Of a stretch of DNA of 6,834 nt, positions 1 to 6,505 are shown in pieces. A program made the position numbers and the translations under genes. Under the pieces are notes generated by a model. The model did not search any database and was not told the origin of the DNA. It saw only the letters and a list, made by a program, of their open reading frames with translations. Position 1 is the first letter of the stretch. Each line of letters opens with the position of its first letter. Origin of the DNA: Planctomycetota bacterium (lineage in GTDB: Bacteria; Planctomycetota; Planctomycetia; Isosphaerales; Isosphaeraceae); assembly GCA_021807585.1 (NCBI GenBank), contig JAKBCQ010000139.1, forward strand, positions 1 to 6,834. The letters run 5' to 3'.

Positions 1-660
1 ATGAAATCGACGGCGCGATTGCGCGGGGTCGTATTCGACATGGACGGGGTTCTCGTCGAATCCGAGCCGTTCATCATGGAGGCTTCGTCGCGGATGTTCG
101 CCGAGAAGGGGTACACGATCGGTCACTCGGAGTTCAAGCCGTTTGTGGGGATGGGGGAGGATCGGTTCATCGGCGGACCCGCCGAGAAATTCGGGATCAA
201 GCTCGACCCGGCTCGCGACAAGGCGCGCACGTACGAAATTTATCTTGATATTATCAAAGGCAAACTTAAGCCGCTTTCGGGGGCGGTCGAATTGGTTTAT
301 AAGTGTCGCGATCGCGGTTTCAAGCTCGCGGTGGCTTCGAGCGCCGATCGGATCAAAGTGGAGGGTAACCTGCGCGAGCTGGGGATTCCCGCGGAGACGT
401 TCGCGGCGATCGTCACGGGCGACGATGTTGCGAGGAAGAAGCCCGCTCCCGATATTTTTCTTGAGGCGATCCGTCGGCTCGGGGTTGAACCCGCTTCGTG
501 TTTGATCGTCGAAGACGCGGTCGCGGGAGTCGCCGCGGCGAAGGCCGCGGGTTCGAAGTGTTTGGCGGTCACGTCGACCTTTCCACCCGAGAAACTCGCC
601 GCCGCCGATTGGATCGTAACCGACTTGCGCAACGTTTCCGATCAGGTTCTTAGCTGGTAA
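1..660 (+). CDS. HAD-superfamily hydrolase, beta-phosphoglucomutase-like
   Basis: This is a 219-residue cytoplasmic HAD enzyme, expected to remove or move phosphate on a small sugar phosphate or related metabolite through an aspartyl-phosphate intermediate. All four HAD motifs are visible. Motif I is DMDGVL, with nucleophile D13 and general acid/base D15. Motif II is the serine in VASSAD (S113). The motif III lysine is in RKKPAPD (K147). Motif IV is the acidic pair E171-D172 in IVEDAVAG. Residues of about 20-90 form the helical cap placed between motifs I and II, as in subfamily IA phosphatases and beta-phosphoglucomutase. The segments FVGMGEDRF and ASSADRIKV resemble, from memory, the HAD domain of the plant chloroplast protein SOQ1. 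The ATG is the first base of the window, so its ribosome binding site is not visible, but motif I at residue 13 is normal for a true start. The substrate cannot be read from the sequence, and a beta-phosphoglucomutase assignment is not proven. Confidence 0.9.
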   Translation: MKSTARLRGVVFDMDGVLVESEPFIMEASSRMFAEKGYTIGHSEFKPFVGMGEDRFIGGPAEKFGIKLDPARDKARTYEIYLDIIKGKLKPLSGAVELVYKCRDRGFKLAVASSADRIKVEGNLRELGIPAETFAAIVTGDDVARKKPAPDIFLEAIRRLGVEPASCLIVEDAVAGVAAAKAAGSKCLAVTSTFPPEKLAAADWIVTDLRNVSDQVLSW

Positions 661-668
661 ATCCGATC

Positions 669-693
669 GATTTTAACATCAATTGAAATCTTT
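669..693 (+). terminator. weak AT-rich hairpin, possible terminator of the HAD gene
   Basis: GATTTTAA (669-676) can pair with TTGAAATC (683-690) around a 6-nt loop, giving eight pairs including one G-T wobble. It is followed by TTT. The stem is almost all A-T, so it would be weak, and the T run is short. It lies just after the HAD stop codon, which is the only support for a terminator role. Confidence 0.25.
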
Positions 694-720
694 ACTTACA
701 TTAGACAAAGATATTATGAT
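691..720 (+). promoter_or_regulatory. weak alternative promoter-like site
   Basis: TTTACT (691-696, 4 of 6 to the sigma70 -35 consensus) is followed 18 nt later by TATGAT (715-720, 5 of 6 to the -10 consensus). It lies in the most AT-rich part of the spacer, where such matches arise easily. It would leave a leader of over 120 nt before the Uma2 gene, so the downstream promoter at 767-796 is the better candidate. Confidence 0.2.
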
Positions 721-766
721 TTAGGTAACATTAGAAATCGAACGATCCTTTCGACGATCGATCGAT

Positions 767-796
767 TTGACGCCAGGATTCGGCGAGCGGTATTAT
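767..796 (+). promoter_or_regulatory. sigma70-like promoter for the Uma2 gene
   Basis: TTGACG (767-772) matches the -35 consensus at 5 of 6 bases and TATTAT (791-796) matches the -10 consensus at 5 of 6, with an 18-bp spacer. Transcription would start near 803, giving a leader of about 49 nt before the ATG at 852. The site lies in a non-coding spacer and points at the next gene. Planctomycete promoter consensus is less well established than that of E. coli, which limits certainty. Confidence 0.5.
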
Positions 797-838
797 ACGT
801 TTTGGAAGCGTTCGCCGGGTAACTCTTGTATTTCGTCC

Positions 839-843
839 GGAGA
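839..843 (+). promoter_or_regulatory. ribosome binding site of the Uma2 gene
   Basis: GGAGA lies 8 nt before the ATG at 852. It supports that start over other in-frame candidates. Confidence 0.6.
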
Positions 844-851
844 CAGAACCG

Positions 852-1556
852 ATGAGCACGGCCGATCGATTTCGGACGGTCGTCGCGCCTCCGCTGATCG
901 CCGGGGATCGGTTGAGCCGCGCCGAGTTTCACCGCCGTTACGAGGCTTCTCCCGAGGATCTTCGAGCCGAGTTGATCGACGGAGAGGTGTTGATGGCGTC
1001 GCCGGTAAGCGCGGATCATGGAGAGCATGCGGCTCTAATCGTTTACTCACTCGTTGTTTTCGCCCAATCGTCGCCCGCTTTACGAGCGAGCGAGAACGCG
1101 ACGCTCGTCCTCGACGACCTTTCCGAGCCTCAACCCGACGGTCTGCCGGCGATCCGTCCCGAATACGGCGGGCGCGTTCGCCTGATCGACGGATATGACA
1201 CGGGCGCCCCCGAGCTTGTGATCGAGATCGCCAAGGCGACCCGAGACATCGATCTCGGTCGCAAACGAAACGATTACGAACGAAACGGCATATCGGAATA
1301 TCTTGTTGTCGCGATCGAACCCGCCGAGTTGTTTTGGTTCGTTGCGCGACACGGTCGATTCGAACGACGATCGCCGGACGCCGACGGAATCCTACGGAGC
1401 GAGTCGTTTCCCGGCTTTTGGCTCGACGTCGACGCGTTTCTTCGGCTCGACTCGGATCGGCTAACCGCGGTTCTCGCGCTCGGCAAGGCGTCTCCCGAGC
1501 ATAAAGCATTCATCGTGGGTCTCGACGCGGCTCGACGCGACGATTCGGTCAATTGA
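852..1556 (+). CDS. Uma2 family protein (PD-(D/E)xK nuclease fold)
   Basis: A 234-residue cytoplasmic protein of the Uma2 family (DUF820), predicted to have a restriction-endonuclease-like fold. The biological role of this family is unsettled despite the common 'endonuclease' label. The family pattern appears in order: LSRAEFHRRY (21-30), then AELIDGEVL with E40, then SEPQPDG with the fold's acidic residue D96. Next comes PELVIEI (120-126) with E125, the second acidic position, followed by RKRNDYERNGISEYLVV with the conserved lysine probably K138. The C-terminus has FPGFWLDVDAFL and an ASPEHKAF tail, an ending I associate with planctomycete members. All expected catalytic positions are present, so the copy looks intact. 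A good ribosome binding site and a promoter precede it. No antitoxin, methylase or other partner gene is adjacent. These genes are often present in many copies per genome in planctomycetes and cyanobacteria. Confidence 0.88.
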   Translation: MSTADRFRTVVAPPLIAGDRLSRAEFHRRYEASPEDLRAELIDGEVLMASPVSADHGEHAALIVYSLVVFAQSSPALRASENATLVLDDLSEPQPDGLPAIRPEYGGRVRLIDGYDTGAPELVIEIAKATRDIDLGRKRNDYERNGISEYLVVAIEPAELFWFVARHGRFERRSPDADGILRSESFPGFWLDVDAFLRLDSDRLTAVLALGKASPEHKAFIVGLDAARRDDSVN

Positions 1557-1632
1557 TTCGCATCAGGCGACCGCAAACGTTATCATCAAGCCCGATCGAC
1601 CCGAACGTCCGCTTCGCCTTCGAGAGCGTTTC

Positions 1633-2520
1633 ATGCCCGTTTTGGACCGCGAGGAATACATCGAGCAAGCGTATTTTTTTCAAGCGTTCCGCGAGCGTTT
1701 GATCGACGGGATGCCTGCTCAGGAGATCCTTTCGCGGATCGGCGAGGAACTGTTATCAACGACCAAACTGCCGATGGCGATCTCGTTCCTCGCGACCGAA
1801 ATCAAAGCGTCGGGCGTCGTCGCCCCGTCGATGTCGCTTATGTCGCATTACTTCGCGCCGTTTCAGGCGTTCGTGATCGCTCGCGGCGAGAACGAAACGA
1901 GCAAGTTCCCCTTCGATCAAGCCTTGCTTATTCTTGAACGCGAGGCGAAATACAAATCCGAATCCCCAACATCCGCCGGTTTGTTTATCTATCAATTTGA
2001 AACGATCTCTCGGAACCGTCTCGGCTATAACGACGGGATCGCGTCGATGGCGAGCGATCCTCATTTCAACGACGACTGGCGTGAGTATATTGAAAGGCTG
2101 CGCGATCGATTGGGCGACGTCGATTTCGCCGACCTGATTTACGTGCGGTCGGCGTATTTCGTCGCCGAGCGTCGCCGGCTCGATGACGAATTCCATCCCA
2201 AATTTCCGACTCTCTTCAGCGAAAAAGAGGGTAAAATCGCGCGGGCGCATCGGGGACGCGATCCGATGTATTTGTTCAAGGCACTGCAGCGTCAGGTCGG
2301 TTATCCCGAGATCCCTCGGCCGCATCGGCCCGACGCGATTGAAGACCGCGTCGCGGCGCTCGAATTACGGATTGCGCAACTGGAAAATCGGGTCAAACTC
2401 GCCGAGGGGGATCTGCATAACGATTTCGATCCCGCCGAGGTTCTCGTGAAACCCGAAGATACCGCGGGAATACCCAAAGGATGGGGACGAAGCGTCGACG
2501 ATTCAAACAACTTCAAGTAG
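1633..2520 (+). CDS. conserved-looking protein of unknown function with C-terminal coiled coil
   Basis: I do not recognise a named domain in this 295-residue protein. It has no signal peptide and no membrane segment, so it is probably cytoplasmic. The N-terminal half (1-110) is mostly helical and amphipathic, starting DREEYIEQAYFF. A further helical, charged region covers about 145-190. Residues 235-261 (starting DAIEDRVAALELRI) form a short coiled coil with hydrophobic residues in heptad spacing, which suggests self-association or a partner. The tail is acidic then polar (265-295). Normal codon use and a long frame free of stops support a real gene. A weak GAGAG lies 6 nt before the ATG. The next gene begins 11 bp after the stop codon, so the two are probably co-transcribed. 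From memory, similar N-termini (VLDREEYIEQAYFF type) occur in planctomycete hypothetical proteins, but no function follows from that. Confidence 0.8.
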   Translation: MPVLDREEYIEQAYFFQAFRERLIDGMPAQEILSRIGEELLSTTKLPMAISFLATEIKASGVVAPSMSLMSHYFAPFQAFVIARGENETSKFPFDQALLILEREAKYKSESPTSAGLFIYQFETISRNRLGYNDGIASMASDPHFNDDWREYIERLRDRLGDVDFADLIYVRSAYFVAERRRLDDEFHPKFPTLFSEKEGKIARAHRGRDPMYLFKALQRQVGYPEIPRPHRPDAIEDRVAALELRIAQLENRVKLAEGDLHNDFDPAEVLVKPEDTAGIPKGWGRSVDDSNNFK

Positions 2521-2522
2521 GT
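2517..2522 (+). promoter_or_regulatory. ribosome binding site overlapping the previous stop codon
   Basis: GTAGGT, containing the AGGT part of the Shine-Dalgarno consensus, ends 9 nt before the ATG at 2532 and overlaps the TAG stop of the upstream gene (2518-2520). This arrangement favours 2532 as the start and suggests translational coupling. The upstream in-frame ATG at 2481 has a purine run directly against it, too close to act as a binding site. Confidence 0.45.
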
Positions 2523-2531
2523 AACACGCTT

Positions 2532-3794
2532 ATGTTATTTGATACCTTTCCACGATTTCGATCGATCGATTCCCGGAGTCAAGCGAGGGTAGCGATTGCG
2601 ATCGTCGCGGTTTTCGGCGGATTCCTCGGCTTCTCGATCTCGACTTACGGAGCGGGTTCGAACGATCGGTCGCATCCCCTCGAATTCGATCGAATCGTGA
2701 TCGACGCCGACATGCCTGGGGGATATCAGGTTGAGGTCGCGGATGTCGACGGCGACGGCAAGCTCGACGTCGTCTCCCTTGGGAACGGCGTGTGCGCCTG
2801 GTATCAGAATCCAAGCTGGCGCAAACGGATCGTCACAACTCCCAAACAAACACCCGGCATCATCAGCACCGCGACCGCCGATCTCGACCGCGACGGCAAA
2901 GCCGAAATCGCGATCGGTTACGATTTTGAGATGAACGAACCCAAACGCGGCAAGCTGTCGATCGCTCGTCAGGGAAGTTCGATCGACGATTCGTGGAAGC
3001 TCGAACAAATCGAGGCGATCGGAAGCATTCACCGGCTCCGTTTCGGCGATTTGGACGGCGACGGTCGGCTCGAACTCGTCGTCGCGCCGATTTTCGGATC
3101 GGACGCCAAACCGCCGACATTCCAAGAATCATTCGCTCATCTTATTTATTTTACGCATAACGGGTCTTCGGCAAATCATGATTTAGTTTGGAAACATCAT
3201 GATTTAGGCGAATTTTTGGTGATGCACGCGATCGAGGCGATCGACGCGACCGGAGACGGAGCGATCGACGTGCTTTCGGCGAGCAACGAAGGGGTGAGCC
3301 TCACGACGCTCGACCGCGCGACGGGGGGTCGTCCGCAAACGCGTCGGCTTGTTCAGGGAGGGGCGGGAACGGCGCCGAAACGGGGATCGAGCGAAATTCA
3401 TCTGGGAAAACTGGCGGGAGGGGCGCGATTTTTGGCGACGATCGACCCCTGGCACGGAACCGACGTGTCGGTGTGCCTTGAAGCAAAACCGGCGTCGCTC
3501 GTCTTCGGCGCGCGGACGGTCGTCGATTCGACGTTGAGCGACGGCCACGCGCTTTGGGTCGCCGATTTCGACGGCGACGGCGACGACGAAATCGTCGCGG
3601 GGCATCGCGGTAAGGATCACCGTGTATCGATTTATGATTTTGACGGCAAGACCTGGAATCGCACCGTCCTCGATCGAGCGATCGCGGCGCAAGACCTTCG
3701 CGGCGGCGATATCGACGGCGACGGCAAGCCCGACGTCGTCGCGATCGGCGGGTCGACGCATAACGTCGTTTTGTTCAAACCGAGAGCCCGCTGA
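2532..3794 (+). CDS. exported FG-GAP/VCBS-repeat beta-propeller protein
   Basis: From the ATG at 2532 this is a 420-residue protein with a signal peptide: arginines in the first 20 residues, then a hydrophobic core of about 20-37, with likely cleavage near YGA-GS (41-43). An upstream ATG at 2481 would overlap the previous gene by 40 bp, add 17 residues before the signal peptide and lacks a spaced binding site, so I reject it. The mature part carries six DxDxDG-type calcium loops, at 71-79, 117-125, 173-181, 238-246, 345-353 and 393-401. The fourth (DATGDGAID) has lost one ligand. A loop-less segment at 285-317 fits the place of a seventh blade. Such FG-GAP propellers act outside the cytoplasm as binding platforms or lyase-like enzymes. 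The N-terminal motif DADMPGGYQVEVADV resembles, from memory, propellers annotated as aldos-2-ulose dehydratase-like, but no cupin domain is present, so enzymatic function is uncertain. Confidence 0.88.
   Translation: MLFDTFPRFRSIDSRSQARVAIAIVAVFGGFLGFSISTYGAGSNDRSHPLEFDRIVIDADMPGGYQVEVADVDGDGKLDVVSLGNGVCAWYQNPSWRKRIVTTPKQTPGIISTATADLDRDGKAEIAIGYDFEMNEPKRGKLSIARQGSSIDDSWKLEQIEAIGSIHRLRFGDLDGDGRLELVVAPIFGSDAKPPTFQESFAHLIYFTHNGSSANHDLVWKHHDLGEFLVMHAIEAIDATGDGAIDVLSASNEGVSLTTLDRATGGRPQTRRLVQGGAGTAPKRGSSEIHLGKLAGGARFLATIDPWHGTDVSVCLEAKPASLVFGARTVVDSTLSDGHALWVADFDGDGDDEIVAGHRGKDHRVSIYDFDGKTWNRTVLDRAIAAQDLRGGDIDGDGKPDVVAIGGSTHNVVLFKPRAR
3175..3207 (+). repeat. 12-bp direct repeat inside the FG-GAP gene
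   Basis: ATCATGATTTAG occurs at 3175-3186 and again at 3196-3207, exactly 21 bp (seven codons) apart and in frame. The copies encode NHDL and HHDL. The repeat is in a locally AT-richer patch of the gene (about 3120-3220), between the third and fourth calcium loops. It may be a small tandem duplication that has diverged, or chance. Confidence 0.5.
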
Positions 3795-3897
3795 ATCCTT
3801 CACACAAATATCATCGGATCGACGCGTCTCGTTCGCATCGACTTCTTAGAACATGGATTCGTTTGCGAGATCGGACGGCGCCCCGACCCGCCACGGC

Positions 3898-3902
3898 GAG
3901 GA
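3898..3902 (+). promoter_or_regulatory. ribosome binding site that sets the start of the propeller-phosphoesterase gene
   Basis: GAGGA lies 8 nt before the ATG at 3911. It decides this start over the in-frame TTG at 3863, which has no good binding site and would put 16 charged residues in front of the signal peptide. Confidence 0.7.
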
Positions 3903-3910
3903 TTTTTACG

Positions 3911-6403
3911 ATGTCTCATCTGATTAGATCGTTATGCTTTCTTTCAGCGCTCTTCTTGATCGAGCGCGTATCGATCGGTCGCGGCGAGCCTCCCGAACGG
4001 ACGGTTCGGGAGTCCACGGCGGAATGGCCGGGGCTCAAGCCTTCGGGAAGCGTTCTATTGCCCAACGGCTGGTCGCTCAAACCCGCGGGGAGGCAGGTCT
4101 CGATGGGGGATTTCCCCGCGGTGCTCACGGTCGATCCCGCGGGCGCGTATGTCGCGGTGCTGCACGCGGGCTACGGCGAGCATTCGATCGCGATCCACGA
4201 CGCTGAAACGGGCGCCGCGATCTCGCGGGTGGTGCTCCCCCGCAGCTTCGCCGGGCTCGCATGGACCGGCGACGGCAAACGCATCTTCGCGGGGGGCGGT
4301 TTCGACGACGTCGTCTACCGTTTCGATTGCGATCAAGGATCTCTTTATCACAAACAAATTTTGAAATATCCCGACGATCGCCGCCGCGTACCCGGAGGAA
4401 TCGCGGTTACGAAAGACGGAAAATCGATCTGGGTCGCAAACGTCTTCGGCTTTTCGATCGCCAAGTTCGACGCCGAATCGGCAACAATGATCGCCGAGAT
4501 CCCCCTCGACGCCGACTCCTATCCGTACGGAATCTCGCTCGACGAAACCAAGAATTGTGTTTATGTGAGCTTATGGGGCAAGGCTCAGGTCGCGGTCGTC
4601 GATACCGAATCGCGTAAGATCGTGCGTCGGTTCGATACACAAGAACACCCCAATGAGATTCTCACGGCGCGGGGCGGGTCGATTCTTTATGTCGCCAACG
4701 CGAACCGGAACACGGTTTCGGTGATCGACGTCGCGCAAGGCAAAACGCTTGAGCTGATCGGCACGTCGATCGATCCCAAGGCCCTTCCCGGATCGACGCC
4801 GAGCTCGCTCGCGCTGACCCGGGACGAAAAGATTCTTTTCGTGTCGAACGCGAACACGAACGACGTCGCGGTCGTCAACGTCGAAAAGCCGGGCTCGAGC
4901 GTACCCCTCGGCTTCATCCCGACGGGATGGTATCCGACATCGGTCCGTATTTCTCAAAACGGAAAACATCTTTATATTTTAAACGGCAAAGGGACGACTT
5001 CCAAGGCGAATCGGAACGGTCCCAATCCGACGGTCGCACGTCGAACGACCGAATACATCGGCGGGCTGTTTCAAGGGACGATGTCGATCCTTCCGGTTCC
5101 CGGCCCCAAAGAAATGATCGCGTACACCAAGACGGTCCACGAATGCCTTCCGCGATCGTCGAAACCCGAAGCCGCCGAGGGAAAGCCCAAAACCGCGGTC
5201 CCCGCCGCCCCCGGGGAACCTTCGCCGATCAAGCATGTGGTGTATATCATCAAGGAGAATCGCACGTATGATCAAGTTTTTGGCGATATGCCCGAGGGGA
5301 ACGGCGAACAATCGCTTTGTTTGTTCCCCGAAAAAATCACGCCGAATCATCATGCGATTGCGCGAGAGTTCGTGCTGCTCGATAATTTTTATGTCGACAG
5401 CGAGGTGAGCGCCGACGGTCATGAATGGACGATGGGGGCTTACGCGACCGATTTCGTCGAGCGGATCTGGCCGCTCGGCTATCGCGGCGATCCTCACGTT
5501 CCCTATCCCTCGGAAGGCTCGTTCAAAATCGCCGAACCCGCGGAAGGATATCTTTGGGATCGAGCGCGCGTTAAAGGAATCACGTATCGAAGCTACGGCG
5601 AGTTTGTGAAGAACGGACCGACCGCTGATTTCGCCGGGACGACAAAGATCGAGGCTCTTCAAGGACATTTTGATCCCTTTTATCGAAGCTTCGATATGGA
5701 TTATCCCGATCGTAAGCGCGCCGAGCGATTCCTTCACGAGCTCGCCGAATTTGAGAAATCGGGCGATTTACCTCGTTTGATCGTCCTTCGTTTGCCGAAC
5801 GATCACACCGCGGGAACGAAATCGGGATCGCCGACGGTTATGGCGGCGATCGCCGACAACGATCTCGCGCTCGGACTGGTCGTCGAGGGATTGAGCAAGA
5901 GCCGCTTCTGGAAGGATATGGCGATCTTCGTCGTCGAGGACGACGCCCAGAACGGCGCCGATCACGTCGATGCGCACCGGACCGTCGCGCTTGCGATCAG
6001 TCCTTACATCAAAAAACACTCGGTTGATTCGACGTTATACAGCACGGCTTCGATGCTGCGAACGATGGAACTCTTCCTCGGTCTTGAACCGATGAGCCGA
6101 TTCGACGCGTCGGCGACTCCGATGAGCGCAGCGTTTGGTATCGAACCCGATGACGCGTCATTCGTTCATAAACCAGCGACGATCGATCCCGACGCCAAAA
6201 ACACCGCGACCGCGTGGGGCGCCGATCTCTCGAACAAACTCGATTTGACTCGAGAGGATCAGATCGACGACCTGCTGTTTAACGAGATCATCTGGAAGGC
6301 GGTCAGGGGGCCGAATTCAATCCCTCCCGCACCCGTACGAGCCGCGTTCGTGCTCCCCAGAGAACGGCTCAAGATCGCCCAAGCACGAGACGACGACGAT
6401 TGA
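3911..6403 (+). CDS. bifunctional YncE-type beta-propeller / alkaline-phosphatase-like phosphoesterase
   Basis: An 830-residue exported protein with two domains. It starts with a signal peptide (MSHLIRSLCFLSALFLI, cut probably near residues 20-25). Residues of about 60-370 are YVTN/YncE-type propeller repeats, for example SIWVANVFG, ILYVANANRNTVSVIDV and ILFVSNANTNDVAVVNV. A Pro/Ala/Lys-rich linker (about 415-438) leads to the phosphoesterase domain (about 440-740, Pfam Phosphoesterase type). There the family signatures are KENRTYDQ (448-455, with E449, N450, T452), SADGH (500-504), PNDHTAGT (629-636, with D631 and H632) and VVEDDAQNGADHVDAH (674-689, with E676, D677, D678, D684, H685, H689). 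These are the likely metal and phosphate ligands, so the enzyme looks intact. It should hydrolyse phosphate or phosphodiester bonds in the periplasm or outside, but the substrate is unknown. The length suits the known bifunctional family. The gene starts 116 bp after the FG-GAP gene and ends before a strong terminator. The C-terminus is acidic (ARDDDD). Confidence 0.92.
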   Translation: MSHLIRSLCFLSALFLIERVSIGRGEPPERTVRESTAEWPGLKPSGSVLLPNGWSLKPAGRQVSMGDFPAVLTVDPAGAYVAVLHAGYGEHSIAIHDAETGAAISRVVLPRSFAGLAWTGDGKRIFAGGGFDDVVYRFDCDQGSLYHKQILKYPDDRRRVPGGIAVTKDGKSIWVANVFGFSIAKFDAESATMIAEIPLDADSYPYGISLDETKNCVYVSLWGKAQVAVVDTESRKIVRRFDTQEHPNEILTARGGSILYVANANRNTVSVIDVAQGKTLELIGTSIDPKALPGSTPSSLALTRDEKILFVSNANTNDVAVVNVEKPGSSVPLGFIPTGWYPTSVRISQNGKHLYILNGKGTTSKANRNGPNPTVARRTTEYIGGLFQGTMSILPVPGPKEMIAYTKTVHECLPRSSKPEAAEGKPKTAVPAAPGEPSPIKHVVYIIKENRTYDQVFGDMPEGNGEQSLCLFPEKITPNHHAIAREFVLLDNFYVDSEVSADGHEWTMGAYATDFVERIWPLGYRGDPHVPYPSEGSFKIAEPAEGYLWDRARVKGITYRSYGEFVKNGPTADFAGTTKIEALQGHFDPFYRSFDMDYPDRKRAERFLHELAEFEKSGDLPRLIVLRLPNDHTAGTKSGSPTVMAAIADNDLALGLVVEGLSKSRFWKDMAIFVVEDDAQNGADHVDAHRTVALAISPYIKKHSVDSTLYSTASMLRTMELFLGLEPMSRFDASATPMSAAFGIEPDDASFVHKPATIDPDAKNTATAWGADLSNKLDLTREDQIDDLLFNEIIWKAVRGPNSIPPAPVRAAFVLPRERLKIAQARDDDD

Positions 6404-6453
6404 CGAATCCCGATCGGAGCGGTATCCACAAATCCACGCCGTCGTATCAAGAT

Positions 6454-6481
6454 AAACCCTCCTCGAATCAAGGAGGGTTTT
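6454..6481. terminator. bidirectional intrinsic terminator between convergent genes
   Basis: AAACCCTCCT (6454-6463) pairs perfectly with AGGAGGGTTT (6471-6480) around a 7-nt loop, giving a 10-bp stem. On the + strand the stem runs into TTTT (6478-6481); on the - strand the complement of AAA gives TTT. It lies 50 bp after the phosphoesterase stop and 24 bp beyond the - strand methyltransferase stop, so it probably ends transcription from both sides. Confidence 0.85.
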
Positions 6482-6505
6482 CTGATATGAATATTACACA
6501 ATCGT

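Noticed and set aside
749..770. CGATCGATCG cluster as a possible operator or CRISPR-like repeat
   Set aside because: The same word is abundant across the whole window, so its presence here is not specific, and there are no spacer-repeat units.
793..1509. A 238-codon open frame on the - strand
   Set aside because: It lies opposite the Uma2 gene, is dominated by arginine and serine, has no recognisable motif, and is explained by the codon bias of the real gene.
1756..2325. A 189-codon open frame on the - strand
   Set aside because: It lies opposite the unknown coiled-coil gene, is rich in arginine, and has no convincing start or motif.
2481..2531. Upstream ATG start for the FG-GAP gene
   Set aside because: It overlaps the preceding gene and has no spaced ribosome binding site. 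The ATG at 2532 has one and gives a normal signal peptide.
2535..3803. Two long - strand open frames (2535-3125 and 3204-3803) with VAVAVDI-like repeats
   Set aside because: The repeats are the reverse complement of the DGDG calcium-loop codons of the FG-GAP gene.
3863..3910. Upstream TTG start for the propeller-phosphoesterase gene
   Set aside because: The ATG at 3911 has GAGGA at 8 nt, and starting there places the signal peptide at the N-terminus.
4979..5737. A 252-codon open frame on the - strand
   Set aside because: It lies wholly opposite the phosphoesterase gene, whose catalytic motifs (KENRTYDQ, SADGH) fall in this stretch. No domain or ribosome binding site supports it.
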